DNA of 64,000 nt from Rheinheimera tangshanensis (GTDB taxonomy: Bacteria > Pseudomonadota > Gammaproteobacteria > Enterobacterales > Alteromonadaceae). Shown in pieces: positions 1 to 7,407 of the stretch. Under the pieces are notes generated by a model. That model searched no databases, was not told where the DNA came from, and saw only the letters and a program-made list of their open reading frames with translations. A program made the translations under genes and the position numbers. The stretch spans positions 248,001 through 312,000 of the forward strand of contig NZ_BMLH01000002.1 in the NCBI RefSeq assembly GCF_014645135.1, read 5' to 3'. Within the stretch, counting starts at the first letter, position 1; each line of letters opens with the position of its first letter.

Positions 1-1109
1 AGTTATCCCAAACTCAGGGCGCCACTTATATTCCACCTTTTGACGATGCTGACGTCATCGCAGGCCAGGGCACAGTCGCAAAAGAGCTATTAAGCCAACA
101 TAACAAACTGGACGCTGTCTTTATTCCGGTTGGCGGCGGCGGCTTATTGGCCGGAATGGCGGTGTATATCAAAGCCGTAATGCCGGGCGTAAAAGTAATA
201 GGCGTAGAGCCAGACGATGCCGCCTGCTTAAAAGCCGCGATGGATGCGGGCGAACCTGTCACTTTAGACAGAGTAGGGTTATTTGCCGACGGTGTAGCGG
301 TAAAACGTATAGGCACAGAGAACTTCAAGCTGGCGCATTTATACTGCGACGATGTGATCACAGTCTCCAGCGACGAAATTTGTGCCGCCATCAAAGACAT
401 CTTTGATGACTTACGCGCCGTAGCAGAACCTGCTGGTGCTTTGGCTTTAGCTGGCCTGAAAAAGTACGCAGCAACAGCAACTCAAACTCAGAACCTCAGT
501 GCAGTACTCAGTGGCGCTAACCTGAACTTCGACACCTTGCGTTATGTGTCGGAGCGCTGCGAATTAGGCGAGAAAAAAGAAGCGGTGTTTGCCGTCACTA
601 TTCCGGAAGAAAAAGGCAGCTTCCGCCGTTTCTGCCAAACCTTAGGCGGCCGCGCCATCACCGAATTTAACTACCGCTACGCCAGCGACAATAAAGCCCA
701 TATTTTTGTCGGCATCAAACTACGCCACGGCGCAGAAGAGCTGCAACAGGTCAATCAGGCCTTATCAGCCGCAGGCTACGACTATCAGGATTTATCCGAC
801 GACGAACTGGCCAAACTGCACGTACGCCATATGGTCGGCGGCATGCCACCGCGTTTAGTTAAAGAGCAGGTGTACCAATTCAACTTCCCGGAATACCCTG
901 GCGCTTTGATGAACTTCCTTAACACCCTGGGCGAAAAATGGAATATCACTCTGTTTCATTATCGTAATCATGGGGCTGCTACTGGGGATGTATTGGCTGG
1001 CTTTGAGATAGCTGATCATGCTGAAATTGCTGAGCATTTGGATACGCTAGGTTATGAGTATCGATTAGTGACTAGCAATGGGGCTTATAAGGTGTTTTTG
1101 ACAGGTTAA
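1..1109 (+). CDS. ilvA: Threonine ammonia-lyase (threonine dehydratase), biosynthetic, 5' end cut by window
   Basis: This is the C-terminal part of the PLP-dependent enzyme that deaminates threonine to 2-oxobutyrate, the first committed step of isoleucine synthesis. The reading frame is already open at base 3 and runs to the TAA at 1107-1109. The catalytic-domain motif PPFDDADVIAGQGTVAKEL and the glycine-rich PLP phosphate loop (PVGGGGLLAG) are visible. Two ACT-like regulatory repeats follow, beginning near AVFAVTIPEEKGSFRRF and YQFNFPEYPGALMNFL. Two ACT-like domains mark the long biosynthetic, isoleucine-inhibited form rather than the short catabolic one. The start and the PLP lysine lie outside the window. 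The last roughly 150 bases use more AT-rich codons than the rest. Confidence 0.97.
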   Translation, partial: LSQTQGATYIPPFDDADVIAGQGTVAKELLSQHNKLDAVFIPVGGGGLLAGMAVYIKAVMPGVKVIGVEPDDAACLKAAMDAGEPVTLDRVGLFADGVAVKRIGTENFKLAHLYCDDVITVSSDEICAAIKDIFDDLRAVAEPAGALALAGLKKYAATATQTQNLSAVLSGANLNFDTLRYVSERCELGEKKEAVFAVTIPEEKGSFRRFCQTLGGRAITEFNYRYASDNKAHIFVGIKLRHGAEELQQVNQALSAAGYDYQDLSDDELAKLHVRHMVGGMPPRLVKEQVYQFNFPEYPGALMNFLNTLGEKWNITLFHYRNHGAATGDVLAGFEIADHAEIAEHLDTLGYEYRLVTSNGAYKVFLTG

Positions 1110-1266
1110 AAATAAGACTTATGGGGAGCTTGATTATCTCCCTTGATAAGTTCATTTTGTCAGCTTGCTTGTTTTATCAAATCGTTAACCTGTTAGTTAA
1201 CGGGTCGCAACTATACGTTTTTCAATGAAGTGCAATAAACGTAAGTATAATTTTTACTTGTGGCGA

Positions 1267-3150
1267 TTAGGTGTCAGAACCTATGATATGAAACTCACAT
1301 CCTAAAGCGTTTACAGCATTTTCGGCACTAACAAGTAGTACATCAAGTTGCTTTTTTGTATTTGATAATGTGGATGTATAATAGCTTTTTCTTGTATGTG
1401 GCTGTACAACAACTACTCGTGTTCTCACACTTCCATTGTCTTTTAAGCTTTCCATTTTTTTAATAAACTCACTCATTGTAGTCTGCTGGTATGATTCTTT
1501 ACCATTTAGATTATCTGTCTTACTCTCCCAACACATTTTATTTGAATTCGTTTTTTCTCGTATTTTAAGGTCCTCTACAAGCTTTTTTCGATCACATGAT
1601 CGGATGTTTTTTACGCTTTGGCTTAAAACTATGTCATGAGCACCGACTGAAATTTTACGGTTAGGTGAGCTGTCTTTTGCCGCCTTAACATGGATTAGGG
1701 AGATTACATGTTCGTTATTATGGTGGACGTAATGAATGAAGTCAGCTTTTTCCCCTGCTCCATCGTCACACAATAACCATCCAGTAGGGTTTTCCGTTGT
1801 ATTAAATGGAGTATTTTCATCCCATTTTCCATTCCATCTATTCTTCACCCAACAGAAAAGAGATTTTTCTTGACCTATTTTATCCAGTTCAGGTTTTTTA
1901 GGGTCTTTGCCTGGTTTTTCTTTTAATATATTGTAGTTTTCATAATCGGCCCAGGTGTAGCCACTAAAAGATACGTCACGATAGCCTGTTTTGAAAATCA
2001 TTCCATTGACTATCGCATGTCCAGATTCAAACCAACATTTTATAATTTCAGGGTGGTCGAATACCTTTTTAAACGAATCATAGGATGTTTTGATTTTTAT
2101 GTCAGAATCTGTGGTCTCGAAACTTACCTTATAGTTTTTAATTATGGGTCTTGCCTTTATTGTACCTACCTCTTGCGAGTTTTTTGATATCTTAAGTGAA
2201 ATATCTTCTGGTAATGCTGATGGTACAATTTCAAATTGAAATTCTGTCAGTATTCTTTCTATCAACCTTCTTTTATTTGACTTCTCATTGTCTGAAAAAA
2301 ACTCATAATCGACTAATGAAAAATCATATGCGTCTTGTAATCCTTTACAGTCAGATACTGGATAAGACAAAATGCTAATAGGATTGTCAACGTTACTTTT
2401 ATTGCTGTGGAGTATATTCAATATCTCAATAACTCTACTTTCAAAAGTTGCCCAGTCACTACATGGACCTCTCCAAACTGAAGACTTAAATGGATTAATC
2501 CCAATAGTCTTTTTTGTGCTCGCTTGCCAAAGTTCGGTTCTTACTGCTGACATCATGTATGATTGATCAAGAAGAGGATCTAATGTGTCAGCAACACTAT
2601 CGCCGCTAAGAACTTTTGTGTCTGCTTTGAAATTCCCTCGGCCGTGAATTCCAGATAGCCAAAGCATTCTTATTTTATCTTCATTAATAAAGTTGCCATT
2701 CAACTCTGGAATTGGAATTGGACTTATTTCCTTTAAAACTCCAACAGAAAAATTATCACGTATGTCCTCTTTTCTTGATTTGTCAGAAATGAATATAGCA
2801 ACATAGCCATAAGCAAAAATTGTTATGAGTATATTGTTCTCTATATCTTTTATCGGACTAATCTTAGACCAGCCCGGTATTCTCTCAACTGAGTACCCAG
2901 ATATGTAATATTCTCCTGATTCCCCAATTAGATCTGATGATATTTTGGCATTTTCTAAATCATTAATTGTTATCAACTTGAGAATTTTTTTATGTAGAGT
3001 ATCGTATTTTGTTGTTTGACTCACTACCCCTATAATTACTGATAAATAAGGAGAAACGAGAGATATATCGATATCAATTGAAGATATTCCACTTACTTTT
3101 CTATCTTCTGAATCTGATTCATTTGGATCAATATTTTCAATATCACTCAT
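1267..3150 (-). CDS. Hypothetical 627-residue protein, AT-rich, possible nuclease-like C-terminal domain
   Basis: I do not recognise a named family. The protein is soluble (no signal peptide; acidic N-terminus) and its base composition is clearly more AT-rich than its neighbours, which suggests recent acquisition. Residues about 164-200 (LWLSGIHGRGNF, then LSGDSVADTLDPLLDQSYMM) form one conserved-looking block. Residues 461-491 form another: CDDGAGEKADFI, then a predicted beta strand ending ISLIHVKAAK. An acidic residue followed by a strand and a lysine is the layout of PD-(D/E)xK nucleases, but the usual D/E before the lysine is His487 here, so the assignment is tentative. The start ATG at 3148-3150 is preceded by AAGGACC. 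The gene stands alone, and TAGGTGTCAG motifs lie at both of its ends. A defence effector role is only an inference. Confidence 0.75.
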   Translation of the reverse strand: MSDIENIDPNESDSEDRKVSGISSIDIDISLVSPYLSVIIGVVSQTTKYDTLHKKILKLITINDLENAKISSDLIGESGEYYISGYSVERIPGWSKISPIKDIENNILITIFAYGYVAIFISDKSRKEDIRDNFSVGVLKEISPIPIPELNGNFINEDKIRMLWLSGIHGRGNFKADTKVLSGDSVADTLDPLLDQSYMMSAVRTELWQASTKKTIGINPFKSSVWRGPCSDWATFESRVIEILNILHSNKSNVDNPISILSYPVSDCKGLQDAYDFSLVDYEFFSDNEKSNKRRLIERILTEFQFEIVPSALPEDISLKISKNSQEVGTIKARPIIKNYKVSFETTDSDIKIKTSYDSFKKVFDHPEIIKCWFESGHAIVNGMIFKTGYRDVSFSGYTWADYENYNILKEKPGKDPKKPELDKIGQEKSLFCWVKNRWNGKWDENTPFNTTENPTGWLLCDDGAGEKADFIHYVHHNNEHVISLIHVKAAKDSSPNRKISVGAHDIVLSQSVKNIRSCDRKKLVEDLKIREKTNSNKMCWESKTDNLNGKESYQQTTMSEFIKKMESLKDNGSVRTRVVVVQPHTRKSYYTSTLSNTKKQLDVLLVSAENAVNALGCEFHIIGSDT

Positions 3151-3172
3151 AAAGGACCTTATAATAAAAAAT

Positions 3173-3222
3173 AATCAAAAATAGGTGTCAGGTCTTGAAT
3201 CAAAAATAGGTGTCAGGTCTTG
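3173..3222. repeat. Tandem 25-bp repeat carrying REP-like TAGGTGTCAGGTCTTG
   Basis: Two exact copies of a 25-base unit lie head to tail at 3173-3197 and 3198-3222. Each ends in ATAGGTGTCAGGTCTTG. A third copy of the core (GGTGTCAGGTCTTGCC) begins at 3410, and a shorter version (TAGGTGTCAG) begins at 1268 at the far end of the 627-residue gene. Motifs of this kind are found around REP-associated tyrosine transposases in Gammaproteobacteria. No transposase is present here, so the assignment is inference. Confidence 0.75.
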
Positions 3223-3236
3223 CCCTGTGCCCCATG

Positions 3237-3400
3237 CTATAAAGCAACTCCATCTGTCACTTTGACTAATTCTTTAAAAAACTTAATGGCCTTTTCCACT
3301 TCGTCTCGTTTGACTAAATGTGGAGCTTTGGGGTCAGCGTTTTCGCGGCCATGGTGAACGATGTCCCCACGCTTACTTAAGCAGGCATTGAGTTGAGTAC
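3237..3400 (-). pseudogene. Partial duplicate of the 3' end of the adjacent HEPN gene
   Basis: On the minus strand this stretch encodes about the last 53 residues of the neighbouring HEPN protein, in frame to a TAG stop (3237-3239), with about 12 visible substitutions and no frameshift. It contains LSKRGDIVHHGRENADPK where the intact gene has LSKRGDAVHQGRNNADPK. The HEPN R-x4-H motif is retained. There is no start codon or N-terminal part: similarity stops near 3398, where the next REP-like core begins (3410). The preserved frame suggests a fragment of a related gene or a recent duplication. Confidence 0.8.
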
Positions 3401-3409
3401 GGGAAAACC

Positions 3410-3445
3410 GGTGTCAGGTCTTGCCCTGTGCCTATGCTACAAAGC
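3410..3445. repeat. Third copy of the REP-like element at the boundary of the HEPN duplication
   Basis: GGTGTCAGGTCTTGCCCTGT followed by GCCTATGCTACAAAGC repeats bases 3209-3245 with a few differences. It therefore marks the start of the second copy of a roughly 200-base direct duplication: 3209-3400 against 3410-3600. Confidence 0.75.
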
Positions 3446-3967
3446 TACGGCATCCGTCACTTTGACTAATTCTTTAAAAAACTTAATCGCCTTTTCCACT
3501 TCGTCTCGTTTAACTAAATGCGGGACTTTGGGGTCGGCGTTATTACGGCCTTGATGCACAGCATCACCGCGTTTACTTAGCCAGTTATTGAGTTGAGTGC
3601 ATGCTGCTTTTGGCTGGTAGTTACTCCATACCCAGCTTTCGGTGATATCGCGTTGCAGAAATTCCACGCTGAGTTGCTTTACCTTGTCAGAATTGGGGTT
3701 ATTCAATCGCTTAATCTCTATATCCAATTTCTTCTGGATATAGTCACCAGCAAAGCTACCTTTAAGTACTGAAATCTTGTGGCAGAGTTGTTCGTTTAAC
3801 CAAGCTTCGATATAAGTTTCCCATGCCGTTAGCGTCATAATCAGCGCAGCACGTTTTAGGACTTCATTAGGTTGTCGTTCTTGCTGAGGCAGTTTGTCGA
3901 ACAGCACAAGCAAGCGCTCGGCGTCGGCGATAGCGGTTTCAAAAGCTTGATAGGAGGTTGATGCCAT
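3437..3967 (-). CDS. HEPN-domain protein (RiboL-PSP / MAE_28990-like)
   Basis: A 176-residue, probably all-helical protein. Near the middle of the N-terminal half is AALIMTLTAWETYIEAWL, typical of RiboL-PSP-type HEPN proteins. The C-terminal half carries LSKRGDAVHQGR, giving an R-x4-H motif (R133, H138), the catalytic signature of HEPN ribonucleases. HEPN proteins of this kind are usually RNases in toxin-antitoxin or antiphage settings. The specific target here is unknown. The ATG at 3967 is chosen because AAGGA lies just upstream; a TTG 18 bases further up is the alternative. The gene is divergent from the nucleotidyltransferase/HEPN pair 140 bases away, and its 3' end is partly duplicated downstream. 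Confidence 0.8.
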   Translation of the reverse strand: MASTSYQAFETAIADAERLLVLFDKLPQQERQPNEVLKRAALIMTLTAWETYIEAWLNEQLCHKISVLKGSFAGDYIQKKLDIEIKRLNNPNSDKVKQLSVEFLQRDITESWVWSNYQPKAACTQLNNWLSKRGDAVHQGRNNADPKVPHLVKRDEVEKAIKFFKELVKVTDAVAL

Positions 3968-4071
3968 GACGTCCTTTTCCGGCAACTGCAGCCATCTTTA
4001 GTGGCTTGAATAGAACCAAATTAGAACAACTGAAACCAAAGCACAAGATCTTTTTCGGGACTTAAAATTGA

Positions 4072-4098
4072 CGAATGAAGCCTAAAAGGCTACATTCG
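4072..4098. promoter_or_regulatory. Imperfect palindrome, probable operator of the wHTH-nucleotidyltransferase gene
   Basis: CGAATGAAGCC, spacer TAAAA, GGCTACATTCG: 10 of 11 positions are symmetric. A further half-site, GGCTTCATT, lies at 4109-4117, overlapping the first codons of the gene. The palindrome sits directly in front of the likely TTG start, so binding there by the encoded winged helix would give autorepression. This is inferred from position and symmetry only. Confidence 0.5.
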
Positions 4099-4106
4099 TA
4101 GCTTAT

Positions 4107-4721
4107 TTGGCTTCATTTGGTGCTGCTGTGTCTGCTCTTACGGATTTGCTTTTTACCGGTTACCGCCGTCAGGTGTTGGGTTTGTTATTGCTAAAACCCG
4201 ACGAGGCCTGGCATGTGCGCGAAATTGCCCGTTTAACTGATACGCAGCCTGGCACTTTGCATAAAGAGCTAACGAAGTTGGCACAGGCTGGCATTTTGAA
4301 AAAAACACAGCAGGGGAATCAGCTCTGTTATCAGGCCGATACCAGCTGTGTGGTATATGAAGAACTTGCCAGTATTCTGCGTAAAACTACAGGTTTGGCT
4401 GATGTATTGCGGCAGGCTTTGTTACCAGTATTGGATCAACTGCAGTGTGCTGCAGTGTTTGGTTCAGTCGCCAGCGGCAAAGCGACAGCCGGCAGTGATA
4501 TCGACCTGCTGCTGGTGGGAGAACTGAGTTTTGTTGATGCAGTAAAAAGCCTGTATCCGGCGCAGCAACAGCTGGGCCGCGAGATCAATCCTAAACTATA
4601 TTCAGTAGCCGAATGGCAGAAAGCTTTGGCGGAGCAATCCGGTTTTATCCGTGAACTGCTGGCCAGTCCACTACTGATGATCGCAGGAGACAAGGATGAC
4701 CTTAGACAATCTGATAGGTAA
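4107..4721 (+). CDS. Winged-helix protein fused to a minimal nucleotidyltransferase (MNT) domain
   Basis: Residues 1-90 look like an ArsR/MarR-type winged helix (WHVREIARLTDTQPGTLHKEL, then AQAGILKKTQQGN). Residues 110-170 carry the nucleotidyltransferase signature VFGSVASGKATAGSDIDLLLV, that is GS-x10-D-x-D (D131, D133). In MNT/HEPN toxin-antitoxin modules such an enzyme adds nucleotides to the HEPN partner. The fused DNA-binding domain would also allow transcriptional autoregulation. No ATG exists near the N-terminus. TTG at 4107 gives the longest form, and GTG at 4128 is equally possible. The gene overlaps the next one by 26 bases, so the two are translationally coupled. Confidence 0.85.
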   Translation: MASFGAAVSALTDLLFTGYRRQVLGLLLLKPDEAWHVREIARLTDTQPGTLHKELTKLAQAGILKKTQQGNQLCYQADTSCVVYEELASILRKTTGLADVLRQALLPVLDQLQCAAVFGSVASGKATAGSDIDLLLVGELSFVDAVKSLYPAQQQLGREINPKLYSVAEWQKALAEQSGFIRELLASPLLMIAGDKDDLRQSDR

Positions 4722-5121
4722 ACTACTGGAACGCATTCGCCCTGATAGCGCCGCTATTGGGCGGCTAATCGAGGCTGCACAACGAAATATTAAAGACTCA
4801 GAGCTTGCTGAACTAAGCAATGAAAACCGCTTTGATGCTGCTTACAAAGCCATAATGCAACTGTCGAATGCTGCGTTGCAGGCCGCCGGGTTTCGAACCC
4901 TGACCAGTAAACCTGGGCACCACCAAACAATGTTACAGTCGCTGATAAAAACTGTGGGTATAGACACAGACAGGCTTATAGTTCTGGATGCCTTGCGTAA
5001 GCAGCGCAATGTCGCGGATTATTCTGGCGATCTGGTGGAAGATGCTGTTGTTGCTGAGTGTATAAAGCAGGCAAAAGAACTACTGGTTTTAACAGAAAGC
5101 TGGTTGAAGCTTAGTGAATAG
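4696..5121 (+). CDS. HEPN-like protein, partner of the upstream nucleotidyltransferase
   Basis: A 141-residue helical protein with LDALRKQRNVADYSG at residues 97-111. The R-x-x-RN-x-x-DY signature resembles SAV_6107-type HEPN proteins, in which the catalytic histidine of R-x4-6-H is absent (Tyr109 stands near that place). It is encoded in overlap with the MNT gene, the usual arrangement of MNT/HEPN pairs. The ATG at 4696 follows AAGG. Whether it is a toxin, an inactive partner or a target of nucleotidylation cannot be decided from sequence. Confidence 0.75.
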   Translation: MTLDNLIGKLLERIRPDSAAIGRLIEAAQRNIKDSELAELSNENRFDAAYKAIMQLSNAALQAAGFRTLTSKPGHHQTMLQSLIKTVGIDTDRLIVLDALRKQRNVADYSGDLVEDAVVAECIKQAKELLVLTESWLKLSE

Positions 5122-5161
5122 AAGCTGCAGTTTTGTGTATCCGATTGCGGATTAAAACGCT

Positions 5162-5194
5162 GGATAAGAGCTTGGTACCATGACGCTCTTATCC
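5162..5194. terminator. Hairpin between convergent genes
   Basis: GGATAAGAGC and GCTCTTATCC form a perfect 10-base stem with a 13-base loop containing GGTACC. There is no clean T-run, but the position between convergent 3' ends (5121 and 5227) suits a bidirectional terminator. Confidence 0.5.
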
Positions 5195-5226
5195 GGCTGC
5201 TTTGTTACAGCATTGATCTAAACTTC

Positions 5227-5442
5227 TCACCTAAACCCATCAAAACTAAAAATCTGCTCTACCGGCACTTCAAAATAACGCGCCATTTGCAAGGCTATAA
5301 CCACCGAAGGTGTAAAACGGCTGGTTTCTACTGTGCTGATGGTTTTACGGGAGACGCCAATGGCGTCGGCCAGTTGCTGCTGCGACAGCCCCCTGGCCGC
5401 GCGCAGCTCTGCAATTCTGTTATATAGCTGTTGCTCTTCCAT
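5227..5442 (-). CDS. Small XRE-family transcriptional regulator
   Basis: 71 residues, almost entirely one Cro/CI-type helix-turn-helix: RIAELRAARGLSQQQLADAI, then GVSRKTISTVETSRFTPSVV. The short tail ending FEVPVEQIFSFDGF is usual for small YozG-like regulators. Its start codon overlaps the stop of the membrane-protein gene upstream (5442), so the two are one operon. The three palindromes in front of that operon (5962-6030) are the likely binding sites, giving negative autoregulation. No DNA-damage or phage context is seen. Confidence 0.9.
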   Translation of the reverse strand: MEEQQLYNRIAELRAARGLSQQQLADAIGVSRKTISTVETSRFTPSVVIALQMARYFEVPVEQIFSFDGFR

Positions 5443-5933
5443 CAGTTGGTTTCCTGCGCTGCTTCGTCTTGCTCATCCAGCACTGTGCGCAGGCTCAGAT
5501 AAAAGCTAATAGATCCGATAAATATGGTCAGTAATAAAAAGGGTTGGAATGCAAGCCAGTCCGGGTTGCCGTTTTTGTTGATTAAGTGGGTGATCACATA
5601 GCCCGAAAACGCCACCACTATAGTTAAGTTATAGGCCAGCGTAGTTGCGCGCTGAAAACGGCTGCGTAAGTATTCGTCCTGAAAATCGCCGCAGATCTCG
5701 CGGATTTTCCAGCCGTAGGACAGCAGCTTAGGTAGTTTGGTTACTTTAACCAGAAAATAAACCACCGAGAACAGCACGCCATAACTAAAAGCATCACTGA
5801 CTGCTTTTAGCTCAAACCAAAACAAACTAATGTCTCTTAATAATTGAAAGCCTGTCAGTAGCGCAAAAAACAGTGCGCCGAAGATTGACGCTTTGACACA
5901 ATTTTCCTGATCTTCGATAGTCCAAGTAGCCAT
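5442..5933 (-). CDS. Hypothetical inner-membrane protein co-transcribed with the XRE regulator
   Basis: 163 residues with four probable membrane segments: ASIFGALFFALLTGFQL, FSYGVLFSVVYFLVKV, LTIVVAFSGYVITHLI and FLLLTIFIGSISFYLSL. A cytoplasmic charged region lies between the second and third. Small membrane proteins paired with YozG-like XRE regulators are common in bacteria but mostly uncharacterised. The pairing suggests that the membrane protein and regulator act together, for example in stress sensing, but no function can be stated. It is the first gene of the operon, with AAGGAACAC upstream of ATG 5933. Confidence 0.8.
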   Translation of the reverse strand: MATWTIEDQENCVKASIFGALFFALLTGFQLLRDISLFWFELKAVSDAFSYGVLFSVVYFLVKVTKLPKLLSYGWKIREICGDFQDEYLRSRFQRATTLAYNLTIVVAFSGYVITHLINKNGNPDWLAFQPFLLLTIFIGSISFYLSLRTVLDEQDEAAQETN

Positions 5934-5961
5934 AATAAGTGTTCCTTTTTTATTAAGTTTA

Positions 5962-6030
5962 GATACCTTCAGGTATCAATATGAAACCTTAAGGTATCAT
6001 TGTCAAGTTTTTTTGATACCTTAAGGTTGC
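5962..6030. promoter_or_regulatory. Three-fold operator array for the XRE operon
   Basis: Three 16-base palindromes share the core ACCTTAAGGT: GATACCTTCAGGTATC (5962-5977, perfect apart from the centre), GAAACCTTAAGGTATC (5983-5998) and GATACCTTAAGGTTGC (6015-6030). Start-to-start distances are 21 and 32 bases, about two and three helical turns, so all three lie on one face of the DNA. They lie 29-97 bases upstream of the start codon. Bases 6031-6249 beyond them contain no gene I can support. Confidence 0.8.
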
Positions 6031-6249
6031 ATTTATGGAGTAAAAGAGCTGCGGTGGCGGAGAGAGGTGTTTTTGCTACAAACCTGCCAGCCCGCGCCGT
6101 TCTGATCGATATGGCACTGGCTTTGGGTTATGTTAGTTTTAGATCAACTGCGGCTGACCGTGCTAAGCCGCAGCTATAAAAAACAGATGGGGTTGCGATA
6201 ACGTAAACCAACAAACTAGCTGGTTCCGCGTTGTGATGCCCTGTAAGAC

Positions 6250-7020
6250 TTAACCCAAAACACTGTCGTTGCGGCTATTTTCACGGGCAGTAAAACTGAC
6301 CTTTTGTGCGGCCACATAACAGAGTGTTTTCAGGCCGCTGCCATAAAGCAGTGTCAGTAAGCAGACTGCGGTGGCCGGACCAAAACTGGCGGCAAAATTC
6401 TCTGCGGTCATGGCATTGGCTATAGCCACTACGCCTATTAAGGTGCTGAAAAAACCAAGCAGCAAGGCGCTTTGGCCCATCACATCGAAAAAGTGGCGGA
6501 TTTGCTGATACACCACAGGCTCCGCAGCTGCGCCCGGGTTCATTAAAAAGGCGACAGCTTGTTGCAGGGTGCGGCGTGAGGTGGCGCCTACTGCAAATAA
6601 CAAGGCGGAAGGAAAAATCAGCACCAGAGAGACAAAGTCATAGTAGGTCCATGGGTCTGCCGGGTTGGATACAAACATGGCCCATAAAGATATACCAATA
6701 AAAAATACCATACTTAAAACCAACATCAGCCAATCTCCTTTGGTTTGATGCAAAAAATGCCAGCAGGTTGAAACCGTCTGCCCCCTGTACCACCAGCAGG
6801 CGCTGCTGCGGCTCTGTTGTTGTCGTTCGATAAATTCTTCCTGCAAATCGCCTAAAACTGGTTCTTGCAGTGCATCAGGTAAAACCCATTCCAGCAATAG
6901 CTGACATAACAAAGGCGGCTGCAGCGCAGGCGGCAGCGGGCCTGATGGTAAACCTTCTGGATAAAGTGGGCGTTTTGCTGAGGTTAGCTTAGTGTGGTGC
7001 TCTGACCCAGATTGCTTCAT
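6250..7020 (-). CDS. Membrane protein with permease-prefix domain, PadR-operon partner
   Basis: 256 residues. The N-terminal part contains LLEWVLPDALQEPVLGDLQEEF, the signature of the permease-prefix domain found in front of MacB-like permeases controlled by PadR regulators. Here no FtsX permease follows. Four membrane segments follow instead, and the last two (SALLLGFFSTLIGVVAIANA, then AVCLLTLLYGSGLKTLCYVA) resemble the MotA/TolQ/ExbB core. The ATG at 7018-7020 overlaps the PadR stop as ATGA and is preferred over an in-frame start inside PadR. The substrate or function is unknown; the prefix domain on a non-permease is the notable point. Confidence 0.8.
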   Translation of the reverse strand: MKQSGSEHHTKLTSAKRPLYPEGLPSGPLPPALQPPLLCQLLLEWVLPDALQEPVLGDLQEEFIERQQQSRSSACWWYRGQTVSTCWHFLHQTKGDWLMLVLSMVFFIGISLWAMFVSNPADPWTYYDFVSLVLIFPSALLFAVGATSRRTLQQAVAFLMNPGAAAEPVVYQQIRHFFDVMGQSALLLGFFSTLIGVVAIANAMTAENFAASFGPATAVCLLTLLYGSGLKTLCYVAAQKVSFTARENSRNDSVLG

Positions 7021-7385
7021 GCCGGAAACTCCATTCCATTCTGTGGGACTGTAACTGAAGCGCCCTGTCTTAGCGCCAGTCCTTGCCACAACCTGTCCAG
7101 CGCCTGTTTGCTGCGGTGCAGCGCTTGCTGACCTTCGGCTGTGATTGCAAAGTACTTTTTAGCGCGGCCACCTCGTTCTGCAGTGGCTTCACCTAAGCGG
7201 CTTTTTAACAGACCTTTTTGTTCCAACCTCTCTAGTGTGGTGTACAAAGCGCCAATACTGAGATCGCGGTCTACTGTATCAGCCAGGCACTGCCGTATTT
7301 GGCTTCCATATGCCTGCTCGTTTAGTCGTAGTACGGCCAGCAGAACCATATGTTCCATCTCGCCAATAAATTTATCCTGGGCCAT
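7017..7385 (-). CDS. PadR-family transcriptional regulator
   Basis: 122 residues. The winged helix is classical PadR: MEHMVLLAVLRLNEQAYGSQI, then LSIGALYTTLERLEQKGLL and GGRAKKYFAITAEGQQAL. It is followed by a single C-terminal dimerisation helix. It is the first gene of a two-gene operon with the permease-prefix protein (4-base overlap). A perfect palindrome lies 23 bases upstream of the start and is the likely operator. PadR proteins of this subgroup usually repress the transporter gene downstream of themselves. Confidence 0.92.
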   Translation of the reverse strand: MAQDKFIGEMEHMVLLAVLRLNEQAYGSQIRQCLADTVDRDLSIGALYTTLERLEQKGLLKSRLGEATAERGGRAKKYFAITAEGQQALHRSKQALDRLWQGLALRQGASVTVPQNGMEFPA

Positions 7386-7407
7386 AACTAGTCCATTAGT
7401 AAATATC

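Noticed and set aside
26-400. 124-codon minus-strand frame over ilvA
   Set aside because: It is antisense to the clearly coding ilvA frame, with no family features; a codon-bias shadow.
4436-4693. 85-codon minus-strand frame over the nucleotidyltransferase gene
   Set aside because: It is antisense to the GS-x10-D-x-D coding region, and its composition is typical of a shadow frame.
6049-6249. Short frames in the gap between the XRE operators and the permease-prefix gene
   Set aside because: At most about 24 codons, with no ribosome binding site and no similarity that I can recognise.
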